Part shown: positions 1 to 5,735 of the stretch, piece by piece | How the letters are laid out: each line of letters opens with the position of its first letter | Position numbering within the stretch: the first letter of the stretch is position 1 | Origin: an uncultured Austwickia sp. | Lineage (GTDB): Bacteria; Actinomycetota; Actinomycetes; Actinomycetales; Dermatophilaceae | Reading direction: 5' to 3' | Length of the DNA stretch: 11,189 nucleotides | Assembly (NCBI GenBank): GCA_934678955.1 | Contig: CAKUSI010000105.1 | Coordinates: 1-11,189, forward strand | The notes under the pieces: generated by a model | Database searches by the model: none | The model's input: only the letters and a program-made list of their open reading frames with translations | Told to the model about the DNA's origin: nothing | Program-made: the position numbers and the translations under genes

Positions 1-339
1 GTCATGACTCGACCCTAACGCCTCCAACCCCCTCAAACAAGTGTTCGAGACCAAGATTCTCGAAATGCTGAAAACGCCTGCAAGACAGCTATTCTCGAGG
101 ACAATTGGAATGACCCTCATAGAACTCGCCCGAATCCTATCAACGACCACCGACAACGCTTCCTGTCACTTCTTATGTCCACCTCGAGCGCTTATGTCTC
201 CAGGAGATCACTCCTGCCATGTCCGGATCGTGCAAAGGCCCGCCCGAGCCTCGGCTCGGGCGGGCCCTGCCCCTTCGCTCCACTCAAGGACGCAGGTAGA
301 GGTGAAGAGGTGTCGCTCAGCGTGCTGCCACGCCGTCGC
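1..339. other. Gene-poor, AT-richer stretch at the left edge
   Basis: I see no convincing gene here. The first ~230 bases are visibly richer in A and T than the rest of the window, and the short open frames lack coding-like third positions. Small structures include an inverted pair TTCGAGA (44-50) / TCTCGAA (58-64) and a repeated TTATGTC near 174 and 192. The stretch ends in the strong hairpin at 237-266. The composition fits degraded or recently acquired DNA, or the flank of a lost mobile element, but no transposase or clear terminal repeat is visible. Confidence 0.4.
237..266 (-). terminator. Strong GC hairpin, likely terminator
   Basis: A perfect inverted repeat of 14-base arms, GGCCCGCCCGAGCC (237-250) and GGCTCGGGCGGGCC (253-266), lies almost back to back. 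On the minus strand it is followed by TTTGC, so it best serves a leftward transcript. It sits about 70 nt beyond the stop of the possible minus-strand frame ending at 340, which is the main reason to take that frame seriously. Confidence 0.6.
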
Positions 340-645
340 CTACTTCACGATCGCGCCGGTCTCGGCGTTCACGCGTACAGGACGTGGCGCGACGACCCGG
401 GCCTCGCCCCGGCCGCCTTCGCTGGTTTCGAGGCCTGCGCCTCGTCCAGGAGATCCGCCTATCACCTGAGGCTTCTCATGGATCAACCCCTCCTCACACC
501 ACTGAAAGGTCGCGTGGCGAGCCTCGCACGTCAGGCGGCGGCCCTCGCAGAGTGGACAACGAACCTGATCTCGCAGGCTCCGGAGGCAGGGCAAAGGCGA
601 GCGGGGCAGAAGGCGACGGGGCAGGCGGACGGGGGACAGAAGCAA
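340..645 (-). CDS. Possible small Cys-rich (zinc-ribbon-like) protein, probably 5'-truncated
   Basis: I do not recognise a family. The C-terminal ~75 residues look protein-like: a CPLC knuckle is followed by two more cysteines (spacing C-x2-C-x6-C-x9-C), which could bind zinc, then a Gly/Glu/Arg-rich stretch and a tail ending NAETGAIVK. Third codon positions in this part favour G/C more than the opposite strand does. A terminator-like hairpin lies downstream. The first ~25 codons are Arg/Pro/Leu-rich and have only TTG as a possible start, with no ribosome binding site. An in-frame stop lies just upstream of that TTG. I infer a remnant lacking its true N-terminus, next to the likewise truncated pentapeptide gene. 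It may also be non-coding. Confidence 0.3.
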   Translation of the reverse strand: MLLSPVRLPRRLLPRSPLPCLRSLRDQVRCPLCEGRRLTCEARHATFQWCEEGLIHEKPQVIGGSPGRGAGLETSEGGRGEARVVAPRPVRVNAETGAIVK

Positions 646-651
646 GCAGAC

Positions 652-1041
652 ATGGAACTACGAGCCCGCGTCGACGTCCTCTTCGGCGCTGCTGACGATC
701 TCTTCGACGCAGCCAGCGCCCACTTGCGGCCGCCCCCGCGACTGCCGCGCACGCCGACGGGCCGCCGCATCTGCCGTGGCGCCCACCTCATCGGCGCTTC
801 GCTGCGCGGCTGGGACCTGACCGGCGTCGATCTGCGCTCCGCCACCCTCATCGCGGCCGATCTCCGCGACGCCAACCTCACCCTGACCGACGTCCTCGGA
901 GCCGATCTCCGCGACGCGCGTCTGCACGGCGCCGACCTCTGCCAGACGCTGTTCCTCTCTCAACCTCAGGTGAGTGCGGCCCAGGGCGACACCAGAACCC
1001 GACTCCCCGGGCATCTGTCCCTCCCGGCGCACTGGCGTTGA
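652..1041 (+). CDS. Pentapeptide-repeat protein, C-terminal part (likely N-truncated remnant)
   Basis: From the ATG at 652 the product is 129 residues. Residues ~3-25 form a helical lead-in (LRARVDVLFGAADDLF). Residues ~42-97 are about eleven A(D/N)L-type pentapeptide repeats, which fold as a right-handed quadrilateral beta-helix in this family. The tail has an FLSQPQV..A.GD..TRLP motif and ends AHWR. From memory of the family, actinobacterial proteins with this tail are usually ~280 residues and carry a cysteine-rich N-terminal domain. None of that is visible upstream. The frame stays open back to an ATG at 478, but residues from there to 652 are low-complexity (repeated GQ/GG/QA) and overlap the possible minus-strand gene, so I prefer 652. 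Only a weak purine run precedes it. A hairpin follows the stop by 6 nt. The function of the parent family is not established. Confidence 0.55.
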   Translation: MELRARVDVLFGAADDLFDAASAHLRPPPRLPRTPTGRRICRGAHLIGASLRGWDLTGVDLRSATLIAADLRDANLTLTDVLGADLRDARLHGADLCQTLFLSQPQVSAAQGDTRTRLPGHLSLPAHWR

Positions 1042-1047
1042 CCGGAC

Positions 1048-1068
1048 GCGACCGGCTGATCCGGTCGC
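1048..1068 (+). terminator. Hairpin after the pentapeptide gene
   Basis: Perfect 8-bp arms GCGACCGG (1048-1055) and CCGGTCGC (1061-1068) flank a 5-nt loop, 6 nt past the stop codon. There is no T-run, as is common in high-GC actinobacteria. It would separate this unit from the ABC-F leader. Confidence 0.5.
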
Positions 1069-1135
1069 CCCGAGGGTCCGTGTCCCCCGCCCGGCTCGCC
1101 CGTGCGACGCTAGATGAGTCACATTCCCGACCCTC

Positions 1136-1262
1136 GAGGTGCTCGGTGCTCATCTCCCGGTTCCAACCGCTGACCCCGCGCTGACGCCCGGGCGGGCCGC
1201 CCCACACAGGGGCCCTCCCCGCCCCGGCTCGGCGCCACGACGCCGAACCACCGGGAGATGAA
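1136..1262 (+). promoter_or_regulatory. ABC-F leader: candidate translational attenuator
   Basis: The leader contains, in order: an SD-like GAGGTG (1136-1141); a 12-codon reading frame (1146-1184); a GC hairpin with arms 1190-1196/1218-1224 and 1199-1203/1209-1213; a small hairpin TCGGCG (1229-1234) / CGCCGA (1241-1246); and the SD GGGAG (1253-1257) of the ABC-F gene. Segment TCATCTCCCGGT (1150-1161), inside the small frame, is perfectly complementary to ACCGGGAGATGA (1250-1261), which contains that SD. Pairing would hide the SD, and a ribosome stalled on the small frame would free it. No T-run follows the hairpins, so translational control is more likely than transcription termination. I could not place a convincing promoter. 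Confidence 0.6.
1146..1184 (+). CDS. Putative 12-residue leader peptide of the ABC-F gene
   Basis: The frame starts with GTG, 4 nt after GAGGTG (1136-1141), a good match to the anti-SD of 16S rRNA. It encodes MLISRFQPLTPR and ends with TGA at 1182-1184, 5 nt before the main hairpin. Codons 2-6 are the segment that pairs with the SD of the downstream resistance-type gene, so a ribosome paused here would open that site. Leader peptides of this size and role are known upstream of erm genes and of several antibiotic-resistance ABC-F genes. That this one is translated is inferred from SD spacing and position. A second small frame, ATG 1114 to TGA 1173 (19 residues), has no SD and is less likely. 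Confidence 0.45.
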   Translation: MLISRFQPLTPR

Positions 1263-2924
1263 GTGACTACCCCAACCGACGTATCCGTCGTCCTCAACGA
1301 CGTCAGTTTCGCGTGGCCGGACGGCTCGCCGCTGCTGACGCACGTCACGGCCGCGTTCGGCTCAGGCCGCACGGGCCTGGTCGGCGCCAACGGGAGCGGC
1401 AAGACGACGCTCCTACGCCTGATCCGAAGCGACCTCACCCCCAGCGCCGGCACGATCACCACCTCCGGCCGAGTCGCCTACCTGCCGCAGCACGTCACAC
1501 GGGACGCCGATGCCACGGTGGCCGACCTGCTCGGGATCCGCGCGACGCTCGACGCCCTGCGCGCCATCGAAGGCGGCTCCGTCGACGAGGCCCATTTCGA
1601 GGCGGTCGGCGATGACTGGGACATCGAGGCGCGCGCTGCCGAACTGCTGCACTCCGCAGGCGTCGGCGGACTCGGCGCGGACCTTGACCGGCGCGTCGAC
1701 GCCATGTCCGGCGGCGAGACCGTGCTGGTGGCCATCGCTGGCCAACGCCTCAGCGGGGCTCCGGTGGTCCTGCTGGACGAACCGACGAACAACCTCGACC
1801 GGCGGGCCCGGGCCGCGGTCGCCACCCTGGTCCGCGGCTGGCCCGGCGCCCTCATCGTGGTCAGTCACGACGTCGAACTGCTCGACCTCATGGACGAGAC
1901 CGCGGAGCTGTATGACGCCGCACTGTCGGTGTGTGGCGGCGGCTACACGACATACCGGGAGGTCCTGGCGGCCCAACAGGACGCGGCGCGGCGCGCGCTG
2001 CGGGACGCCGAGTCGGCGCTCAAGACCGAGCGTCGGCAGCGCACCGAGGCCGAGACCAAGCTGGCCCGGCGGGCGCGGTACGCGAGGACCGATTACGAGA
2101 ACAAGCGCCGGCCGCGCGCGGTGATGAAGCTGAAGGCGCGCGAGGCGCAGGTGTCGGCAGGCAAAGCGCGCACCGAGGTCGAGGCCAAAGTCGACGAGGC
2201 CACGGCCGCCGTGGACGAGCGGGCATCCAAAGTACGCCGGCAGGCCAGGATCCGGATCGAGCTTCCGGATCCCGACGTGCCCGCCTCCCGCCGGCTGGCC
2301 GAGTTCGTGGACCCGACCGACCCCGACCATCGGTACGTGATCGCCGGCCCGGAACGGGTCGCGCTCGTCGGGCCGAACGGCTCCGGCAAGACCCGGCTCG
2401 TCGACCAGCTGGTCCACCCGCGCGGCGACGCATCGACCGCTGACGAGTCGGACGAGAGCACCGGAGGCGCCGGTTGGCCGCGGGCCATCGCACACACCCA
2501 CCGGATCGGATACCTGCCACAACGGATCGACGGCCTCGACCCGAGCGCGTCCCTGCTCGACACCGTACGGACCTCCGCGCCCACCTCCACCCCCCAGGAG
2601 GTACGCGCCGGTTTGGCGCGGTTCCTGTTCCGGGGCACCCAGGTGGATCGGACCGTCGGGCAGCTCTCCGGCGGAGAGCGATTCCGGGTCGCGCTGGCCG
2701 CGATCCTTTTGGCGGCCCCACCGCCGCAGCTGATCGTGCTCGACGAACCGACGAACAGCCTGGACCTGACCAGCGTGGACGAGCTCGTCGACGCCCTGTC
2801 CGCCTATCTCGGCGGGCTGATCGTTGTGAGCCACGACGAGGCGTTCCTGGCGCGGCTCCACATCACCCGCCGGTTCGAGCTCGACTCGGCGGGGAGGCTC
2901 AAGGACGTCGGGGCACCGGGCTGA
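1263..2924 (+). CDS. ABC-F ATPase, probable antibiotic-resistance (ribosome protection) type
   Basis: A 553-residue soluble protein has two ABC ATPase domains and no membrane segments, the mark of ABC-F proteins. Domain 1 has Walker A GANGSGKT (41-48), Q-loop Q76, signature SGGET (149-153), Walker B with LLDEPTNNLD (170-179) and SHD (201-203). A long charged helical linker (~230-330, rich in Arg, Lys, Glu and Ala) follows; in resistance ABC-Fs this linker reaches toward the peptidyl-transferase centre. Domain 2 has Walker A GPNGSGKT (370-377), SGGE (469-472), Walker B LIVLDEPTNSLD (490-501) and SHD (523-525). All catalytic motifs look intact. Known resistance members displace macrolides, lincosamides, streptogramins or pleuromutilins from ribosomes; the drug cannot be told here. 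The GTG start is set by GGGAG at 1253-1257 (5-nt spacing). An ATG at 1258 is dead, reading ATG AAG TGA. The gene stands alone and its leader suggests drug-induced expression. A housekeeping ABC-F role is possible but less likely. Confidence 0.88.
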   Translation: MTTPTDVSVVLNDVSFAWPDGSPLLTHVTAAFGSGRTGLVGANGSGKTTLLRLIRSDLTPSAGTITTSGRVAYLPQHVTRDADATVADLLGIRATLDALRAIEGGSVDEAHFEAVGDDWDIEARAAELLHSAGVGGLGADLDRRVDAMSGGETVLVAIAGQRLSGAPVVLLDEPTNNLDRRARAAVATLVRGWPGALIVVSHDVELLDLMDETAELYDAALSVCGGGYTTYREVLAAQQDAARRALRDAESALKTERRQRTEAETKLARRARYARTDYENKRRPRAVMKLKAREAQVSAGKARTEVEAKVDEATAAVDERASKVRRQARIRIELPDPDVPASRRLAEFVDPTDPDHRYVIAGPERVALVGPNGSGKTRLVDQLVHPRGDASTADESDESTGGAGWPRAIAHTHRIGYLPQRIDGLDPSASLLDTVRTSAPTSTPQEVRAGLARFLFRGTQVDRTVGQLSGGERFRVALAAILLAAPPPQLIVLDEPTNSLDLTSVDELVDALSAYLGGLIVVSHDEAFLARLHITRRFELDSAGRLKDVGAPG

Positions 2925-2982
2925 ACGTCACCGACCCGTGAGCCGGCAGCACCCGCACCGCTACGGGGTTGTCACCGTGGCG

Positions 2983-3024
2983 GTGTATTGATGGCCGTGT
3001 ATTCGTGGCCTTGTATTCATTGCG
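2983..3024. repeat. Three tandem 14-bp imperfect repeats
   Basis: Three head-to-tail copies, GTGTATTGATGGCC (2983-2996), GTGTATTCGTGGCC (2997-3010) and TTGTATTCATTGCG (3011-3024), lie in the gap between the ABC-F and VOC genes. Just downstream, GACGCACCA/GACGCACGA occurs three times (3028, 3041, 3071). CACCG/CGGTG arms (2973-2977, 2981-2985) precede the array. This could be a regulator-binding array or promoter region for the VOC gene; no factor can be named. Confidence 0.6.
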
Positions 3025-3106
3025 GTGGACGCACCATCTCGACGCACCACCCGTCGGGCGGAACACTGGTGACGCACGACCCGAAGCACCTCGGAGGGAG
3101 AGCGGA

Positions 3107-3889
3107 ATGACCACGACTCAGGGACTGCCCTGCTGGTACGAGTTGTCCACGTCGCAGCTGGAGCCCGCGACCGAGTTCTACGGCTCGGTCCTCGGCTGGA
3201 CCTTCCAGGACGCCGGCGTGGAGGGGATGCCCTACACACTCGCCTCCGCGGCCGATGACGGCATGGTCGCGGGCGTCACAGACCTCGCCGCCCAGCCGGA
3301 GGGTACGCCGCCGAACTGGCTAATCTACTTCGGGTGCGACGACTGCGATGCCACCGCCGCCGCCGTGGGCCAGGCGGGCGGCGCCACCTTCATGGAGCCG
3401 ACCGACATCCCCGACACGGGCCGCATCGCCGTCTGCGCGGATCCCCAGGGCGCCGTCTTCGGCATCCTGCAGCCGGAGCCCATGGGCGACGAGACGCAGG
3501 CCCCCGCCCCGTTCGACCAAGAGGCCGTCGGCCACGGCGGCTGGCACGAGCTGATGACCACCGACCCAGTGGCCGCGTTCGACTTCTACGCCGCACTGTT
3601 CGGCTGGACCAAGGGCGAGGGCCTGGACATGGGCGAGATGGGCACGTACCAGCTCTTTCAGCATGACGGAGGCGAAATCGGCGGCATCATGGCGCTGGGC
3701 GACGCACCGGTGCCGGCCTGGCTGCCGTACTTCGGGGTGTCGAGCATCGACGCCGGGGTCGATCGCCTTCGGGCTGGCGGAGGGACCCTCCACCACGGCC
3801 CCGCCGAGGTCCCGGGCGGCGGGTTCATCGCGGTCGCTCAGGATCCGCAGGGCGCCTGGTTCGCGCTCCTCGGGCCAGGGTCCAGCTGA
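3107..3889 (+). CDS. Two-domain VOC (glyoxalase-fold) family protein
   Basis: A 260-residue protein is made of two similar VOC domains, about residues 8-125 and 140-258. Each begins with an aromatic-acidic strand (CWYEL at 9-13; GGWHELMTTDP from ~144), followed by a FY.x.LGW / FYAALFGW helix end, and each closes with a D-P-Q-G-A-x-F strand (ADPQGAVFGIL; AQDPQGAWFALL). The fold supports metal-dependent dioxygenases, glyoxalases, isomerases and drug-binding proteins. Duplicated actinobacterial members of this size are usually annotated as VOC proteins or putative hydroxylases without a proven substrate. The ATG at 3107 follows GGAGGGAG (3093-3100) with good spacing. The cytoplasm is the likely site, as no signal peptide is seen. 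The last codons and stop fall in a 56-bp duplication. Confidence 0.88.
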   Translation: MTTTQGLPCWYELSTSQLEPATEFYGSVLGWTFQDAGVEGMPYTLASAADDGMVAGVTDLAAQPEGTPPNWLIYFGCDDCDATAAAVGQAGGATFMEPTDIPDTGRIAVCADPQGAVFGILQPEPMGDETQAPAPFDQEAVGHGGWHELMTTDPVAAFDFYAALFGWTKGEGLDMGEMGTYQLFQHDGGEIGGIMALGDAPVPAWLPYFGVSSIDAGVDRLRAGGGTLHHGPAEVPGGGFIAVAQDPQGAWFALLGPGSS

Positions 3890-3985
3890 CCGACCCAGGC
3901 GGCTTCCTCCCGGGACAGCGCTCCTGGGGGCCAGGACGCAGCTGACCGACCCAGGCGGCTTCCTCCCGGGACAGCGCTCATGGGG
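3871..3985. repeat. 56-bp tandem duplication across the VOC stop codon
   Basis: Two 47-base blocks, 3883-3929 and 3939-3985, are identical except for one base (ctcCtgggg versus ctcAtgggg). They are offset by 56 nt, with similar GGGCCAGG-type lead-ins at 3871 and 3927. The sequence after the second block (GGGGCCGAGGTCCCATCTGA) resembles a decayed third start. The first block includes the AGC TGA end of the VOC gene, so the gene's 3' end has been copied into the convergent gap. Confidence 0.85.
3909..3928. terminator. Hairpin in the convergent gap, repeated 56 nt on
   Basis: CCCGGGA (3909-3915) and TCCTGGG (3922-3928) can pair over 7 bp (one G-T) around the loop CAGCGC. The second duplicate carries the same structure with one mismatch at 3965-3984. 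It lies between the rightward VOC gene and the leftward TauE/SafE gene, so it could stop transcription both ways. There is no T-run. Confidence 0.35.
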
Positions 3986-4037
3986 CCGAGGTCCCATCTG
4001 ATCCGTCGCCGAGCGATTTCCTCTCGGGCCACGGGGA

Positions 4038-4814
4038 CTACGCGTGCCGCCATACCTTGACCGAGGAGAACACGAGGAGCGCCCCCAACAGGGGAACGAG
4101 CACGGCTTCTGGCGCCCACCGGAGGAGTAACCCCCCGACCAGCACCCCCGCGACGGAGCCGGCCGCCGCCCAGGCCAAGAACTTCCGATGAGCCGCCAAC
4201 ACGGCGAAGGACTGGTCCTGGCTGTACCGCGCGAACGCCACCAGCATGGTGGGGAGCGACACCACCAGCGCGAGGCTGCCGGCGACCTTGATATCGGTCC
4301 CGAACAGCAACACGATCGTGGGGATCAGCAGCTCCCCGCCTGCCACCCCCATCAAGGCGGCTACCACGCCGATCCCGATGCCGGCCAGGGCCCCGGCGAC
4401 CCATTGCGCCACTCCGGTGACCTCCACCGGGCGCACCTGTCCCAGGTGCGTGGCGAGCAGCACCACGGCGATGAACGCCAAGAGCACGGCTAGGACCCGG
4501 TAGAGCGTCCGGGTCCGCATCCGGGTCGCCCACGTGGCACCGAGCCACGCTCCTAGCAGGCTGCCCGCGAGCAGATTCGCCGCCACGAAGGCGTGCTCGA
4601 GCACGGCCTCCGGGGGCACCGCCACGAACCGCGCGGGGAGGGCGGAGAGCACCACGACCAGGCTCAGGGCCTTGTTCACGACGACCGCTTGGAGCGCCAC
4701 GAACCCGAACAGGCCGATGAGCAGCGGGAGCCGGAACTCGGCGCCGCCGAGGCCGATCATTCCCCCGAGCACGCCGACGGCCGCCGACGCGGCGAATGCC
4801 CACTGCGGCGACAT
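4038..4814 (-). CDS. TauE/SafE-family membrane permease
   Basis: A 258-residue, very hydrophobic protein has about eight predicted membrane segments in two similar halves. The first half opens with the family's glycine-rich turn (VGVLGGMIGLGGAEFRLPLL, from ~residue 11). The second opens with a matching motif around VVAALMGVAGGELLIPTIVLL. These repeated GxGG..x.P signatures mark the TauE/SafE (DUF81) group, whose studied members export sulfite, sulfoacetate or other organosulfur anions. The substrate here cannot be inferred. I chose the ATG at 4814, which has GAGAG just upstream and puts the first membrane helix at the N-terminus. A GTG at 4859 would add 15 charged residues. No sulfur-metabolism gene is adjacent. 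The gene is convergent with the VOC gene and divergent from the secreted-protein gene. Confidence 0.85.
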   Translation of the reverse strand: MSPQWAFAASAAVGVLGGMIGLGGAEFRLPLLIGLFGFVALQAVVVNKALSLVVVLSALPARFVAVPPEAVLEHAFVAANLLAGSLLGAWLGATWATRMRTRTLYRVLAVLLAFIAVVLLATHLGQVRPVEVTGVAQWVAGALAGIGIGVVAALMGVAGGELLIPTIVLLFGTDIKVAGSLALVVSLPTMLVAFARYSQDQSFAVLAAHRKFLAWAAAGSVAGVLVGGLLLRWAPEAVLVPLLGALLVFSSVKVWRHA

Positions 4815-4883
4815 ACGTCTCTCGCGCGCACGCGCCGAGGATCCCGGAGCGGCTGGCACCAGGCCACCGTACAGACCGGGCGG

Positions 4884-4928
4884 AGCAACAATCCCGCGAG
4901 CAACAATCCCGCGAGCAGCATTCGGGCG
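4884..4928. repeat. Three tandem 15-bp repeats
   Basis: AGCAACAATCCCGCG occurs at 4884-4898 and 4899-4913 exactly. A third, changed copy, AGCAGCATTCGGGCG, lies at 4914-4928. The array is in the 293-nt gap between the divergent TauE/SafE and secreted-protein genes. No function is evident. Confidence 0.7.
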
Positions 4929-5003
4929 ATCGAGACAACCGCGACCAGTACAACTGCGACCAAGCCAACCGCGGGGTTCGCCGCGAGGGGCCCGCGTTCC
5001 CAG

Positions 5004-5019
5004 ATGAGAGCACTCTCAT
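5004..5019. promoter_or_regulatory. Perfect palindrome, candidate operator
   Basis: ATGAGAG (5004-5010), CA, CTCTCAT (5013-5019) is a perfect 7-2-7 inverted repeat of the size and form bound by dimeric repressors such as TetR-family proteins. It lies 88 nt before the secreted-protein start and ~190 nt before the TauE/SafE start. A second short palindrome, CCACGTGG, is at 5038-5045. The TACGTA sites at the nearby TetR gene do not match it, so a different regulator is implied. Confidence 0.45.
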
Positions 5020-5107
5020 GGCGCGTTCATCCCCGTGCCACGTGGGCTGCCTAACTTCTTGAATGTCCAGCCCCACCCGGGTCTGGCTGATTCTCAAGGA
5101 GGTTCCC

Positions 5108-5629
5108 ATGCGTCTCACCCGTGTGCGTCTCACCCCCGTGATCGTCGCCGCCGCCATGGCCGGCACCGGCATGATCGCCGTCGCGCCCGCCGCCCACGCC
5201 GACGAGCGTGTGTGCCGCGGCACCATCAACGCTGTCACCGTCGACAACCTCAGGGTGCCGAGCGGCGCCAGCTGCACCCTCAACGGCACGACCGTGGAGG
5301 GCAACATCAAGGTCGAGTCGAACGCCTCGCTCGCGGCCTACCGCGTCTTCGTGGACGGCAACATCCAGTCCCAGGGCCACGCGCGGGTCCTCACCTACGA
5401 CAGCCGCGTCGACGGGAGCATCCAGCTCGATCAGGGCGGCGCGATCGACCTGCGGCGTAACGCGGTGAACGGTGACATCCAGCTCTTCAGCAACCGCAAG
5501 CCCGGCACCAAGGCCGTGTACCACAACGTGGTGGACGGCAACCTGCAGTGCAAGTCCAACGTTCCCGCCCCGGTCGGTGGCGGCAACATCGTGAAGGGCA
5601 ACAAGGAAGACCAGTGCCGCTCGCTCTGA
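5108..5629 (+). CDS. Secreted rung-repeat (beta-helix-like) protein of unknown function
   Basis: A 173-residue protein has a classical Sec signal peptide: basic start (RLTRVRL), hydrophobic core to ~25 and an AHA-DE cleavage site after residue 31. The mature part has repeating rungs of about 20 residues, each marked by V(D/E/N)G(N/S/D)I(K/Q): VEGNIK (63-68), VDGNIQ (82-87), VDGSIQ (101-106), VNGDIQ (120-125) and VDGNLQ (142-147). This suggests a small beta-helix like those of polymer-forming or bactofilin-type proteins. Four cysteines (36, 56, 148, 170) sit in the two caps and could form disulfides outside the cell. The GGNIV.GNKEDQC ending resembles a conserved actinobacterial secreted family known to me only as hypothetical. 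The start is fixed by a perfect AAGGAGG (5096-5102), 5 nt upstream. It is transcribed alone and followed by strong hairpins. Confidence 0.82.
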   Translation: MRLTRVRLTPVIVAAAMAGTGMIAVAPAAHADERVCRGTINAVTVDNLRVPSGASCTLNGTTVEGNIKVESNASLAAYRVFVDGNIQSQGHARVLTYDSRVDGSIQLDQGGAIDLRRNAVNGDIQLFSNRKPGTKAVYHNVVDGNLQCKSNVPAPVGGGNIVKGNKEDQCRSL

Positions 5630-5657
5630 GGGCTGTTCGGCGGGTGATGCGTCCGCG

Positions 5658-5691
5658 CTGACGAAGCCCGCGCTGACGCGGGCTTCGTCAG
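5658..5691. terminator. Strong hairpin terminator (first of two)
   Basis: A perfect 15-bp stem, CTGACGAAGCCCGCG (5658-5672) with CGCGGGCTTCGTCAG (5677-5691), encloses a CTGA loop. It lies 28 nt after the secreted-protein stop, in the gap with the convergent TetR gene. Confidence 0.8.
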
Positions 5692-5694
5692 TTC

Positions 5695-5728
5695 GCGGCG
5701 GGGGAGGCGCTCGGGCCTCCCCCGCCGC
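5695..5728. terminator. Strong hairpin terminator (second of two)
   Basis: A perfect 14-bp stem, GCGGCGGGGGAGGC (5695-5708) with GCCTCCCCCGCCGC (5715-5728), has a 6-nt loop. CTTCTC follows on the plus strand. It lies 7 nt from the TetR stop, so with the hairpin at 5658 it probably insulates both convergent genes. Confidence 0.8.
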
Positions 5729-5735
5729 CTTCTCG

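Noticed and set aside
41..469. 142-codon plus-strand frame at the left edge
   Set aside because: No SD, Arg/Ser/Pro-rich product, mixed third-position composition and no recognised domain. It also passes through the strong hairpin at 237-266.
1114..1173. Alternative 19-codon upstream frame starting with ATG before the ABC-F gene
   Set aside because: It also crosses the anti-SD segment, but has no SD, while the GTG frame at 1146 has a near-ideal one. It stays possible only if the mRNA begins at 1114.
1413..2861. Long open frame on the minus strand opposite the ABC-F gene (482 codons)
   Set aside because: It is antisense to a gene with all ABC-F motifs; its product is rich in Arg, Gly, His and Pro with no recognisable domain. 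It is an effect of high G+C.
4757..4963. Small hydrophobic minus-strand frame with repeated LLLAG
   Set aside because: The hydrophobic repeat comes from the 15-bp DNA repeat at 4884-4928. The frame overlaps the TauE/SafE start in another phase and has no good start signal.
3838..5310. 490-codon minus-strand frame across the VOC end, TauE/SafE gene and secreted-gene start
   Set aside because: It covers three well-supported genes and repeats, and its product is low-complexity Arg/Gly/Ala. The apparent protein repeat is just the 56-bp DNA duplication.
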